Positions 7,612 to 15,727 of a DNA stretch of 64,000 nucleotides are shown one piece after another. Position 1 is the stretch's first letter, and each line of letters begins with the position of its first letter. Where the stretch lies: the NCBI RefSeq assembly GCF_000406925.1, contig NZ_KE136348.1, positions 375,678 to 439,677 of the forward strand, in the 5' to 3' direction. The translations under genes and the position numbers were made by a program. The DNA comes from Enterococcus columbae DSM 7374 = ATCC 51263. Lineage in GTDB: Bacteria; Bacillota; Bacilli; Lactobacillales; Enterococcaceae. Below the pieces are notes generated by a model. It was not told the DNA's origin. It ran no database searches and saw only the letters and a list, made by a program, of their open reading frames with translations.

Positions 7612-8628
7612 TTAGTCAAAAAGTAAAGAAAAGAATTGTTGATTGGTTAAATTGTGAATATAGTGATTCACTTGGCAGGTTGCTAAAAAGTTTTCAAAAA
7701 CCTCAGCTTCAAAGGCTAAACCAACTAACTGCTCAGTGAGATATTCAATTGGTTCTTGACCAAAAAAGTCGCCAAAAATCTGGGCTTTAGTAATTTTCCC
7801 TTTATTCATAGATAATTTAATATCAATAATGCCGACTTGCGGAATACGCGTGCGCCGTTGTAGATCAAATTGTGGCGTTTCTCCGTAAATCCAATCATGA
7901 TTAGCATATTTTCTTTCGACCAAGTCTTGAATGGCGGCTTGATCTTCGGCGGATAATACAATTTGTTGACTCGAAATAGCTTTAAGATCATCCACTTGAT
8001 AGATGGCACAAAGTAAGGCCTCACCAAATTGCTCGGTGGTCAGTTCTTGATATTGACTAGCTAGATAAGGTTTAATATTGGTCACGACCTTTCTAGTCGA
8101 TGGCGTAGCTTTGGATTGAAATTTTTCTTTAGAGACATTTAGTACCTGACTTAGCACACTTAAATCGACATCATACATCAAAGTACCATGAGAATAGGTG
8201 CGCCCATTTTTGGTATACATCGCATTACCGGAAAACTTTTTGCCTTCAATATATAAATCATTCCGACCACTTGCTTCTACAGCTATTGCACCCATTTTTT
8301 GTAAAGCTTGGACGATGGGTTGAGTCACGCCTTGATAATCTCCAAAGGCTTGCTTACCTTTTTGACTAACAAAGCTAAAACTAATATTTCCTAGGTCATC
8401 ATAGACTGCACCACCCCCAGAAATTCGACGTGTCAGCGTAATATTATGCTCCCTTAAAAAGGGAAGATGAATTTCTTCATAGGCATTTTGATTACGACCG
8501 ATAATCACACACGGCGCTTGGATATAGAGTAATAATAATGGTTCAGCTAAATCATATTGATTTAATAAGTATTCTTCAGTAGCTAAATTCACGCGAATAT
8601 CACGACTTGGCATCATGTAATAACGCAT
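7612..8628 (-). CDS. lplA: Lipoate-protein ligase A
   Basis: 338 residues. Motifs of the LplA family: RRISGGGAVYDDLGN (lipoyl-AMP binding), the catalytic-lysine region KKFSGNAMY, and a C-terminal LplA-C accessory domain. The enzyme activates scavenged lipoate with ATP and attaches it to E2 or H-protein domains. Residues YDD replace the commoner YHD in the glycine-rich block. Ribosome site AAGGATT before ATG 8628. No lipoylated dehydrogenase genes are nearby. Confidence 0.92.
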   Translation of the reverse strand: MRYYMMPSRDIRVNLATEEYLLNQYDLAEPLLLLYIQAPCVIIGRNQNAYEEIHLPFLREHNITLTRRISGGGAVYDDLGNISFSFVSQKGKQAFGDYQGVTQPIVQALQKMGAIAVEASGRNDLYIEGKKFSGNAMYTKNGRTYSHGTLMYDVDLSVLSQVLNVSKEKFQSKATPSTRKVVTNIKPYLASQYQELTTEQFGEALLCAIYQVDDLKAISSQQIVLSAEDQAAIQDLVERKYANHDWIYGETPQFDLQRRTRIPQVGIIDIKLSMNKGKITKAQIFGDFFGQEPIEYLTEQLVGLAFEAEVFENFLATCQVNHYIHNLTNQQFFSLLFD

Positions 8629-8696
8629 AGTAATCCTTCTTTCTATCTATGTTATCATGGAGGCTTTTACTCACCACTTTAAGCATAGCCCACCAC

Positions 8697-8735
8697 GAAA
8701 AAAAGTGAAAGTCATCTGACTTCCACTTTTTTTGC
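8697..8735 (-). terminator. Terminator of the oppA-like gene
   Basis: AAAAAAAGTGAAAGTCA / TGACTTCCACTTTTTTT stem, U-rich on the leftward strand, 15 bp after the stop codon. Confidence 0.85.
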
Positions 8736-8748
8736 TATTGAGTAAATA

Positions 8749-10386
8749 TTATTCGCTAACATAAGCTAAACGATAAGAAACCGTACGTCCAAATGGGAAG
8801 ACTTGTAATCCTTTTAGATGTTTAGATTGTAGATAAGCAACTGAACCTTGATAAAATGGTAATACAGCTGTATCTTTTTCAATTAATGTTTTTTCTAAGT
8901 CAATTAATTTTTGCCAACGTTTGGCTGGATCCGTCGCTAAAGTAGTACGTGCTTCAACTAAACCAGCATCGTAGTCTTTATTAACATAACCTGATGAATT
9001 TAAGCCACCTGTTGATTCATAAAACTCTAAGAAATTGATTGGATCCGCATAGTCTGGTGTCCAAGTCCCATAAACCAAGTCAAAATCGCCCGCTGTCTGC
9101 AAATCCAAACGATTTTGTAAGGGGACATTTTTGATTTCAATGGTTAGGCCAGGTAGTTTTTGCTGTAATTGACCTTGTAAAAATTCCACTGTCTTTTTAG
9201 AAACGGCTGTATCAGATGCCAATAATTCTAAATGAATTTGGTCTTGTCCTAATTCTTTTTTCGCTGTTTCCCAAGCCTTTTGCGCTGCCTTTAGATTATA
9301 ACTCATAAGATTGCCTGCTTCTTTACGATAGTCTTCACCAGTATCTGGATTTTTGGCAAAGTTAGCTGGTACAAAACCGTTTAATGGTTTAGAACCATCG
9401 GCCAAGACATTCTTCGTAAAGCTAGCTTTATTGATTGCTTGTAAAATCGCTTGACGTACATGAACGTTGCCAGTTACAGTACGTTTTTGGTTGGCACTGA
9501 TATACCCAACTGTCGCTTTTGGTGCAAAGTGTGCAAGTGGATTATCTTGATTGTTTTGCGCATAAACATCAGATAATAAAGTATAGTCTAGTTGACCATC
9601 GTTAAATAAATTCACTCCAGTAGCAATTTCTTTCACTACTTGTACGTTAATTTTTTCTAAGCGGACATTTTCTTTATCCCAGTATTTCGGATTTTTTTCT
9701 AATGTCCAGCTTTCATTATTTCCATTCCAACCCTTTAAGATAAATGGTCCGTTGCCGACAAAATTCTCCGCACTTGTACCATAAGCCTTCCCTTTTTCTT
9801 GGGCAAAAGCTTGTTGTTTTGGCATAAATGGCGTTCCTGTTAGAATTTCTGGTAAGAAGGGTGCTGGATTCTCTAAGTGTATAACTAAAGTTTGGTCATC
9901 TTTAGCTTCTACCCCTAACTGATCAACGGGTAATTCACCACTACGGATTTTACTTGCATTTTTAAAAATATCCATCCGGCTACTTGCTGAAGAAGCAGTT
10001 GCTGGATCAACGACTGTTTGAAAAGCATAAACGAAATCGCCCGCTTTTACTTGGGTGCCATCGCTATATTGGGCATCTCTTAATTTAAAGGTATAAGTTA
10101 AACCATCCTCACTAACTTTTGGCTTTTCCTTAGCCATGGCTAACTCTGGGTCACCATTTTTATCTAGACGATATAATCCTTCTGTCACTTGTCCAATCAT
10201 ATCTGAACTGTTTACATCCGTATATTGCGCGCTATCTAACGTTGATAACTCACCTGGTGTAGAAACTGAAATTTCTTGTTTTACTTCTTTAGCTCCTGAC
10301 TGACTAGTAGAAGTACTTTTATTTCCAGTTCCACAAGCTGCTAATAAAAGGGTACTTACGGCCAACAAACTCACTAACTTTTTCAA
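8749..10386 (-). CDS. Oligopeptide ABC transporter substrate-binding lipoprotein (OppA family)
   Basis: 545 residues, SBP_bac_5 family. The lipoprotein signal MKKLVSLLAVSTLLLAACG has the lipid-modified Cys at 18, followed by a Ser/Thr-rich linker and the typical blocks (YTFKLRDAQYSDGTQVKAGDF, VGNGPFILKGW, WTPDYADP). It would capture peptides at the outer membrane face and deliver them to an Opp permease. No permease or ATPase genes are adjacent, so it must use a system encoded elsewhere or act as a peptide sensor. TTG start with AGAGG upstream. It follows the peptidase C26 gene by 19 bp and is probably co-transcribed. Confidence 0.9.
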   Translation of the reverse strand: MKKLVSLLAVSTLLLAACGTGNKSTSTSQSGAKEVKQEISVSTPGELSTLDSAQYTDVNSSDMIGQVTEGLYRLDKNGDPELAMAKEKPKVSEDGLTYTFKLRDAQYSDGTQVKAGDFVYAFQTVVDPATASSASSRMDIFKNASKIRSGELPVDQLGVEAKDDQTLVIHLENPAPFLPEILTGTPFMPKQQAFAQEKGKAYGTSAENFVGNGPFILKGWNGNNESWTLEKNPKYWDKENVRLEKINVQVVKEIATGVNLFNDGQLDYTLLSDVYAQNNQDNPLAHFAPKATVGYISANQKRTVTGNVHVRQAILQAINKASFTKNVLADGSKPLNGFVPANFAKNPDTGEDYRKEAGNLMSYNLKAAQKAWETAKKELGQDQIHLELLASDTAVSKKTVEFLQGQLQQKLPGLTIEIKNVPLQNRLDLQTAGDFDLVYGTWTPDYADPINFLEFYESTGGLNSSGYVNKDYDAGLVEARTTLATDPAKRWQKLIDLEKTLIEKDTAVLPFYQGSVAYLQSKHLKGLQVFPFGRTVSYRLAYVSE

Positions 10387-10405
10387 TTGTCAACATCCTC
10401 TCTGT

Positions 10406-11113
10406 TTATAATTGATTCACTACATATTGAAAGACCGCTTGTTCTTGCGGTTGTTTGCTATAGGCAAAGTCTGGGTGCCACTGAACCCCTAGAATTCTAC
10501 GTTTGGAATTTTCAATGGCTTCCACAATTCCATCTGAACATTGCGCCGTTACTGTCAAGGATTCACCGACTTCTTTTACGGCTTGATGATGAAACGAATT
10601 TACCTTTGATTGTTTTCCATAGATTGGATAAAGTAAGCTCTGTTTTTCAATCATTAAATCATGTGTTGGCTCTTCTCTTGGAATTGGGTTTTGCATATGA
10701 TTCACAGGGGTCATATCCTCAATATCTTGATAAAGACTGCCACCAAAATAAACATTTAACAGTTGCATGCCACGACAAACAGCAAAAATCGGTTTTTCTT
10801 GTCGCACAGCTTCTTCAACTAATGAAAGCTCAAATTGGTCACGACAAGTTAAGTAGTTACTATCGATTTCTTCTGACTGTCCGTAATATTTTGGATGGAT
10901 ATCTTGACCACCAGCTAAGATTAATTTGTCGATTTGTTGTATGTAAGTTTTGGCAAATTCTGGTTGCCCAATAGGTAAAAGCAAAGGTATCCCCCCTGCT
11001 TTTTGCACAGCTTCTATGTATCCTTGTGGTATATAACTAACTGGCAAATGATACAGAGTTTCCCCAGCATCATGAATCATATTGCCAGCAATGCCTATAA
11101 TTGATTGACTCAT
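10406..11113 (-). CDS. Class I glutamine amidotransferase-like hydrolase (peptidase C26, PuuD-like)
   Basis: 235 residues. Nucleophile elbow AVCRGMQLLNVYFGG with the catalytic Cys, plus ILAGGQDIHPKYYG and GVQWHPDFAY with the catalytic His. The family includes gamma-glutamyl-GABA hydrolase and related gamma-glutamyl amidases. The third triad residue is usually Glu (HPE); here the motif reads HPD, a conservative but notable change. It lies 19 bp upstream of a peptide-binding lipoprotein, suggesting a link to uptake and breakdown of gamma-glutamyl or small peptides. Ribosome site GAGGGAAA before ATG 11113. Confidence 0.85.
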   Translation of the reverse strand: MSQSIIGIAGNMIHDAGETLYHLPVSYIPQGYIEAVQKAGGIPLLLPIGQPEFAKTYIQQIDKLILAGGQDIHPKYYGQSEEIDSNYLTCRDQFELSLVEEAVRQEKPIFAVCRGMQLLNVYFGGSLYQDIEDMTPVNHMQNPIPREEPTHDLMIEKQSLLYPIYGKQSKVNSFHHQAVKEVGESLTVTAQCSDGIVEAIENSKRRILGVQWHPDFAYSKQPQEQAVFQYVVNQL

Positions 11114-11365
11114 TTTCCCTCACTCCCCAGTTCATGGATAATGTAGCTTTGATTATAAGAAGGGATTCACCGACTGTCAAATAGGTTGTTTGGTACGTGA
11201 TAGCTTGTATCTATCGCAAAAATTACTTACAGTGCTTGAATCTTCTATGTTTACTGATACTTTTGTTATTAATGGCTTCGCTTTCAATAATTATAATAAC
11301 TATAATTGATAATAATGAATATTGATACATTCATAATTAAAATCTATTAAAATAATAAATATTTA

Positions 11366-11394
11366 TTTACAAAGGAAGCTTTTTGTGCTAATCT
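11366..11394 (+). promoter_or_regulatory. Candidate promoter for the small RNA
   Basis: TTTACA (11366-11371), 17-nt spacer, TAATCT (11389-11394). The -35 is good and the -10 is weak (3 of 6). It would start a transcript just before the AGATGG/CCATCT hairpin. Confidence 0.4.
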
Positions 11395-11397
11395 TTA

Positions 11398-11558
11398 AAA
11401 AGATGGTCTTTCCATCTATAGGCAAAAGCTTATATAAGGCACCAAGTGAGCCAAACTAATCGCTTAGTTTGAATCGCTTTTATCCAATCATCCTACTTTT
11501 TGCTTGGTGTCTTATAAAATTTTACTATTCAGCACCCTCTTTTATGGGTGTTTTTTCG
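11398..11558 (+). ncRNA. Candidate structured small RNA
   Basis: A 540-bp spacer without a gene contains, on the plus strand: hairpin AGATGG/CCATCT (11401-11417); a 14-bp closing stem TATAAGGCACCAAG/CTTGGTGTCTTATA (11433-11446 with 11503-11516, one G-U pair); inside it a hairpin AAACTAA-tcgc-TTAGTTT (11453-11470); then a terminator CACCC/GGGTG followed by six T (11533-11556). No plus-strand gene lies downstream, so a stand-alone RNA of about 155 nt is more likely than a riboswitch. I do not recognise the family. The rest of the spacer (11114-11365) is plain AT-rich sequence. Confidence 0.5.
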
Positions 11559-11566
11559 TTTAATAA

Positions 11567-11618
11567 AAAATCGAGTATAAAGCGCTAATCATTGACTAGC
11601 ACTTCATATTCGATTTTG
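11567..11618 (-). terminator. Terminator of the Ig-like surface protein gene
   Basis: Imperfect stem AAAATCGAGTATAAAGCGCTA / TAGCACTTCATATTCGATTTT between the surface-protein gene and the candidate RNA, U-rich on both sides. Confidence 0.75.
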
Positions 11619-11653
11619 TTTTATCCTATGATTAAAATATGTTTATCTATCGA

Positions 11654-13936
11654 TTAGGAAATTGCATACCAACCGACACCTTCAGCATTCCAGCCAATTT
11701 TAACTAGCTGCTGTTGTTCGTCCTTGCTGACTGTATAATGATGGCTACCAGCTTTTTTCTGGAATTTATTATAAACACGATAGATTGGGACACGCTGTTC
11801 AGGATCAGATTTCCAGCCTACCCCTTCATACCGCCAACCAATGCGGACGAGATAATCTCTTTCTGTAGAAGATAAAGTATAGTGATGATCGCCAGAATTC
11901 GGATTATATAAGCGATAAACATCTTGTCCTTCTGTCGGCGCTATCCATGCCACCCCTTCATCCTTCCAACCGATTTTGACAAGATTAGCACGTTCGCCTA
12001 AATCTGCACTATATAAGTGTTCACCAGAATTTGGATTATACAAGCGATACATCACGACATAGTTCTTAGTATCTGGCGCTAAAGGCATCCATTTCGCATA
12101 TAAGGTTATTGTGTCATTTACTGGCTGATTAAATACATAGCTTTTAGCATATTCTTCATCAGTATACCAACCAGCAAAACTATAACCAATACGAGTTGGA
12201 TCTGTTGGTGCCTTAACCTTAGTTCCAGCCGGCACAGAAATACTCTCAACATAACTTCCTCCTTGACTATCAAACATCAAGGTTTTTAATTGCGGTTGAA
12301 TAACTATTGTCCGATCAGCTACTGTACGATTTCCACTGCTATCCTTAACAGTATAAGTCAAACGATAATTACCGACACGACTGGTTTTAAAACTACCAGT
12401 AACTTTAATTTGATCAGTTAAGTCCCCATCAGTCGGATCAAAAGCGGTAATCCCCTCTAAAGGATCAAATTCTTCATCAATGCGCAAGGTTTGATTTTTC
12501 ACTCCATTAATGGTAGGTGGTTCATTATCAATAACCGTTGTCTTACCTGGAGCACTTTGATTTTCAGCAGTATCAATAGCGTAGACGCGTACTACATCGC
12601 CAACATTTAATTGATTAGTATAGATTTTAAATTTCCCTAGCGCATCAGCCTGTCCTCTAGCAATTTCATTACTGTCATCTGTATCATCTTCACCTAAATA
12701 AGCGATAACCGTACTTTTGGGCTCGGCGGTTCCAGTAATGACTGTATCAATATTGCCTAGACGGTTAATTTTTGGAGCTGCTGGAGCTTGTGTATCTTCT
12801 GCAATCGTTAAATTATAACGATTCAAGCTGGCAGGATAATGATAATCAAACGACCAAGATTGATCCTTACTTACAAATACGATTGATGTTGGATGATAGA
12901 CTCCTGGCGTAATTTTATTATTAATTGGTAGAGTTCCCATATATTTTTGGGTTAAATTATTATAGTAGAGCGCTACTTTACGTGGGGTAGATTCATTGGT
13001 AAATTGGAAATTTACATAGATAACTGAAAAATCTTCCTTCACTCGCGGACTCAAAGAAAATTGGGCAACATCTCCATACATTACCTTATTGGGCGTAATA
13101 TTGAAGGTACTAATTGGACTAGATGAATTTGCTTTAATTTCAAAAGTTGCATTACCAGGATAGGCCGCTAGATTATTAATCACAATTTGATTATAGCTAT
13201 TGTCCACTAAAATATTTTGTAATGGAAATACAACTTTCTCCACTTTGTCACCTAAACCAAAAATATCTAATATTTTCAAAGCCCCTTGGTTATAACCAGT
13301 CTGACGATTGTAAGGTAAGTGAACAAAAATATCTGCATAGGTAGCAATTGGATACTTCACCGTAATAGAATTTCCTCTAAATTGGTCATCCAATTTTACT
13401 TTAAGATTCAATAATGAACCAATTTCAGGCTTAGTCGAGCTTAGATAGATTTCCTTAACTAGACTACCGCTCACAATTTGGCGAATCATAAAATTCGCAT
13501 TGACAAATAGATAAGAATCACTAACCTTGATGATTTGATTAGGCGTTTGATCTGTTCCATTAAATAATCGAAGTTGTTCCAAGTGATACTCACCGATGAC
13601 AAAACCTTCATTATCTAACATATTAGCTACCGAAGATTGATAAAGATAGCTATCACTACTTCCTTGACGTGATAGTAACATCGTCTTTTTAGCACCAGAA
13701 ACATCGTAGACTGCCTCAATCGCAGTGATTTTTCGAGAAGCTTTTAAAGTTACCTCTAAAGAAAAAGTTCCATTACGATCATAGGAAGGTAGCTTCACAT
13801 CTGTTGAATAATTTTTCAACGTAATATCTTGAACAAAGTCCAATTCATCTGCTTGTCTATTTGCGACAAACAAAAAGAAAAAACTCAGCAAGCTAAGTAA
13901 AAATAAAAAAGTTACCTTTATTTTTTGATTATGCAC
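11654..13936 (-). CDS. Secreted multidomain protein: Ig-like, InlB-type and DUF5648 repeats
   Basis: 760 residues from a GTG start (AGGGGGAAAAG upstream). An N-terminal hydrophobic helix (residues 8-25) acts as signal or anchor. Visible modules: a long novel beta-rich part (30-385); a bacterial Ig domain starting PAAPKINRLGNIDTVITGTA; a DUF5011-like Ig domain (about 475-548, DPTDGDLTDQI); an InlB/Listeria-Bacteroides repeat (about 553-620, FAGWYTDEEY); and three DUF5648-type repeats (about 626-760, YRLYNPNSGEHLYS and YRLYNPNSGDHHYT). There is no LPXTG motif. The same C-terminal module ends the GH53 galactanase at 54.5 kb, hinting at a shared wall or glycan ligand. Function unknown; likely adhesion or wall binding. 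Confidence 0.8.
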   Translation of the reverse strand: MHNQKIKVTFLFLLSLLSFFFLFVANRQADELDFVQDITLKNYSTDVKLPSYDRNGTFSLEVTLKASRKITAIEAVYDVSGAKKTMLLSRQGSSDSYLYQSSVANMLDNEGFVIGEYHLEQLRLFNGTDQTPNQIIKVSDSYLFVNANFMIRQIVSGSLVKEIYLSSTKPEIGSLLNLKVKLDDQFRGNSITVKYPIATYADIFVHLPYNRQTGYNQGALKILDIFGLGDKVEKVVFPLQNILVDNSYNQIVINNLAAYPGNATFEIKANSSSPISTFNITPNKVMYGDVAQFSLSPRVKEDFSVIYVNFQFTNESTPRKVALYYNNLTQKYMGTLPINNKITPGVYHPTSIVFVSKDQSWSFDYHYPASLNRYNLTIAEDTQAPAAPKINRLGNIDTVITGTAEPKSTVIAYLGEDDTDDSNEIARGQADALGKFKIYTNQLNVGDVVRVYAIDTAENQSAPGKTTVIDNEPPTINGVKNQTLRIDEEFDPLEGITAFDPTDGDLTDQIKVTGSFKTSRVGNYRLTYTVKDSSGNRTVADRTIVIQPQLKTLMFDSQGGSYVESISVPAGTKVKAPTDPTRIGYSFAGWYTDEEYAKSYVFNQPVNDTITLYAKWMPLAPDTKNYVVMYRLYNPNSGEHLYSADLGERANLVKIGWKDEGVAWIAPTEGQDVYRLYNPNSGDHHYTLSSTERDYLVRIGWRYEGVGWKSDPEQRVPIYRVYNKFQKKAGSHHYTVSKDEQQQLVKIGWNAEGVGWYAIS

Positions 13937-14084
13937 ATTCTTTTCCCCCTTTATCGCTTAATTTATCGGTTATTTATAGAAAAATATTAAGCAAAAAAAT
14001 CGATTGAATAGAAAAGATTAGTCAACTTAACTAGGCAATCGATTTGGGGCAGGTTATGAAAAAATTTAAGGAAGCTAATTTTAA

Positions 14085-14139
14085 CGACAAGTAACACTTA
14101 AATTTGCTCGTGACTGGGCGAACTACTTTACATCCTTGG
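14085..14139. repeat. Partial hairpin repeat (right end)
   Basis: Contains AAGTAACACTTAAATTTGCTCG and then ACTACTTTACATCCTTG, matching only the right arm of the full units. It is the worn leading end of the second array. The 150 bp to its left (13937-14084) hold the leader of the surface-protein gene and nothing else recognisable. Confidence 0.6.
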
Positions 14140-14140
14140 G

Positions 14141-14274
14141 TAATCTGTGTTCAGTAGCTAGACATGCCGAAAATTCGCCTCTCCATTGAGAAAATCTCAA
14201 CATTTTTCTGATTTTCTCAATGGAGAGTAACACTCGAATTTTCTCATGTCTAAACGAGCTACTTCACATCCTTG
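14141..14274. repeat. Hairpin repeat unit D2
   Basis: Full unit from TAATCTGTGTTCAG to CTTCACATCCTTG, nearly identical to D1 at 6725-6857. Where the two differ (for example CCATTGGGA versus CCATTGAGA), the hairpin is preserved. Confidence 0.85.
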
Positions 14275-14276
14275 AA

Positions 14277-14405
14277 TAATCTGTGTCTAGCAAGTAACTA
14301 CTCGGAAAATAAGCTAGCGTGGTGTAGAATATCTTTAAATATAATTGATATTCCACCACGCTAGTACTTATTTTCTCGTAGTTAACCAACTTGCTAGACA
14401 TCCTT
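14277..14405. repeat. Hairpin repeat unit A2
   Basis: Full unit with arms AGCAAGT/ACTTGCT, GGAAAATAAG/CTTATTTTC and CTAGCGTGGTG/CACCACGCTAG. The inner stem sequence is unlike those of A1 and A3 but fully complementary. Confidence 0.8.
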
Positions 14406-14409
14406 GGGG

Positions 14410-14539
14410 TAATCTGTGTTCAGCGAGTAACTCCTTCGTCAAATAAGACTGTCTGGCAAGGAAAATCTTTAAAACTACGGATTTTTCTGCCAGACTATGC
14501 TTATTTGCTCGGAGTTAATCAACTCGCTTCACATCCTTG
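14410..14539. repeat. Hairpin repeat unit A3
   Basis: Full unit with arms AGCGAGT/ACTCGCT, CAAATAAG/CTTATTTG and CTGTCTGGCA/TGCCAGACTA. Its last base abuts the stop codon of the zinc-ribbon gene, so it forms the 3' untranslated end of that gene. Confidence 0.8.
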
Positions 14540-15559
14540 TTAATACCTGTTGAAGATTTGTTGTAGGATGTCTTGGAGTTGGGCGTGCATGAGGAGAAAA
14601 TGCATGAGAAATTGCATGATGATTATCGATGCAAAGACATATAAAACAACCGGAATTAAAGTAATGTAAAAGCGGTTGTGTTTACGTGGATTTTCAACTA
14701 ACCAGATATTGGCATGAAAGCTGTAACGGATAAAAGCAAAGTGTAGCAATATTAGTAAAAAGCCGAAAGCTGAGATTAAACCACCAATTAAAGTAAATAA
14801 GAACGCCAGTAAACTAATCGGTACTAATAAACTTAACGGTGCAAAAATCCGATTAAAGGCCTGTTGAAAATTCATTTCTTCGTGCATAATCCCAAAGGCA
14901 AAGCCCCAATAGATCAATACAGCAACCAATTGTAATAAAACAATCCCAATTAAAAAGCCAAAGAAAAATGGAAACGGTCGTAAATCTTGGACAAAATACA
15001 CACCATAATGTCCAAATGAATTAAAGATGCTAGAAAAGACCTGACCAACAAATCTGGATAGGGCTAAGGCATAAAACAAGGCAATTAAAACAAAGTTAAT
15101 GATACCTAGCCATGGATTTTTCTCTGTTTTTTCTAAAGGTGGATGAATCATGGTTTGACCTAACTGTGAAAAATAGCCTTTTATGTGAGCAACATGTGGT
15201 TTTAATAAATCAAAGTCACTCATTTCATCCTCGTCACTTGCTTCTACTTTCTTTTCTTGCATTTGAGGATGATCAGCATCATCAGTAGACTGCTTAGCCT
15301 CAGAAGAATTGATTGGTGAAATCATCTCTTTCCTCTCTGGATTTTCACCTTCCGATTCATTTGATAGTACTTCTTGATGATTTTCTTGTGAGATAGTGCT
15401 GGAATCTGTAGACGTTGAATCTGTTACTGTTGAAATTGTTGCTTCATTTAGTTTCTCATCTACTAAGTGCTCTTCTGATACAGTTTGTTCCTTCCCACAA
15501 TAAGGACAAACCTGTGCATTTTCATCAATTGGATATTCACAATGTGGACATATTTTCAT
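14540..15559 (-). CDS. Zinc-ribbon membrane protein of unknown function
   Basis: 339 residues. An N-terminal zinc ribbon (CPHCEYPIDENAQVCPYCG, four Cys) is followed by a charged, Ser/Glu-rich disordered linker (about 30-140) and five hydrophobic segments (about 155-335). The layout is shared by many zinc-ribbon membrane proteins of Lactobacillales with no assigned role. Ribosome site GAGGTGAAGG before ATG 15559. It lies downstream of the capsule-type kinase operon, beyond that operon's terminator. Its stop codon touches the repeat array. Confidence 0.7.
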   Translation of the reverse strand: MKICPHCEYPIDENAQVCPYCGKEQTVSEEHLVDEKLNEATISTVTDSTSTDSSTISQENHQEVLSNESEGENPERKEMISPINSSEAKQSTDDADHPQMQEKKVEASDEDEMSDFDLLKPHVAHIKGYFSQLGQTMIHPPLEKTEKNPWLGIINFVLIALFYALALSRFVGQVFSSIFNSFGHYGVYFVQDLRPFPFFFGFLIGIVLLQLVAVLIYWGFAFGIMHEEMNFQQAFNRIFAPLSLLVPISLLAFLFTLIGGLISAFGFLLILLHFAFIRYSFHANIWLVENPRKHNRFYITLIPVVLYVFASIIIMQFLMHFLLMHAQLQDILQQIFNRY

Positions 15560-15682
15560 TTTCCTTCACCTCATCATTGACAATCATTACTTGGCTTGAT
15601 TGTAGCACAAAGCATACAAAATAACAAAAGATACCCGATTTAAACAATCCGTATTAGTCAATTTATCAATCCCTTAAAAAAG

Positions 15683-15721
15683 AAAGTCAACCGTGCACTT
15701 AAATCAGTCCGGTTGACCTTC
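15683..15721 (-). terminator. Terminator of the tyrosine-kinase/LCP operon
   Basis: Stem AAGTCAACCG / CGGTTGACCTT, followed on the leftward strand by a T-rich tract (CTTTCTTTTTT), 6 bp after the LCP stop codon. Confidence 0.85.
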
Positions 15722-15727
15722 ATTGTC

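Noticed and set aside
10387-10974. 195-codon rightward frame
   Set aside because: It is antisense to the C26 amidase gene, which has full family motifs and a ribosome site; this is a shadow frame.
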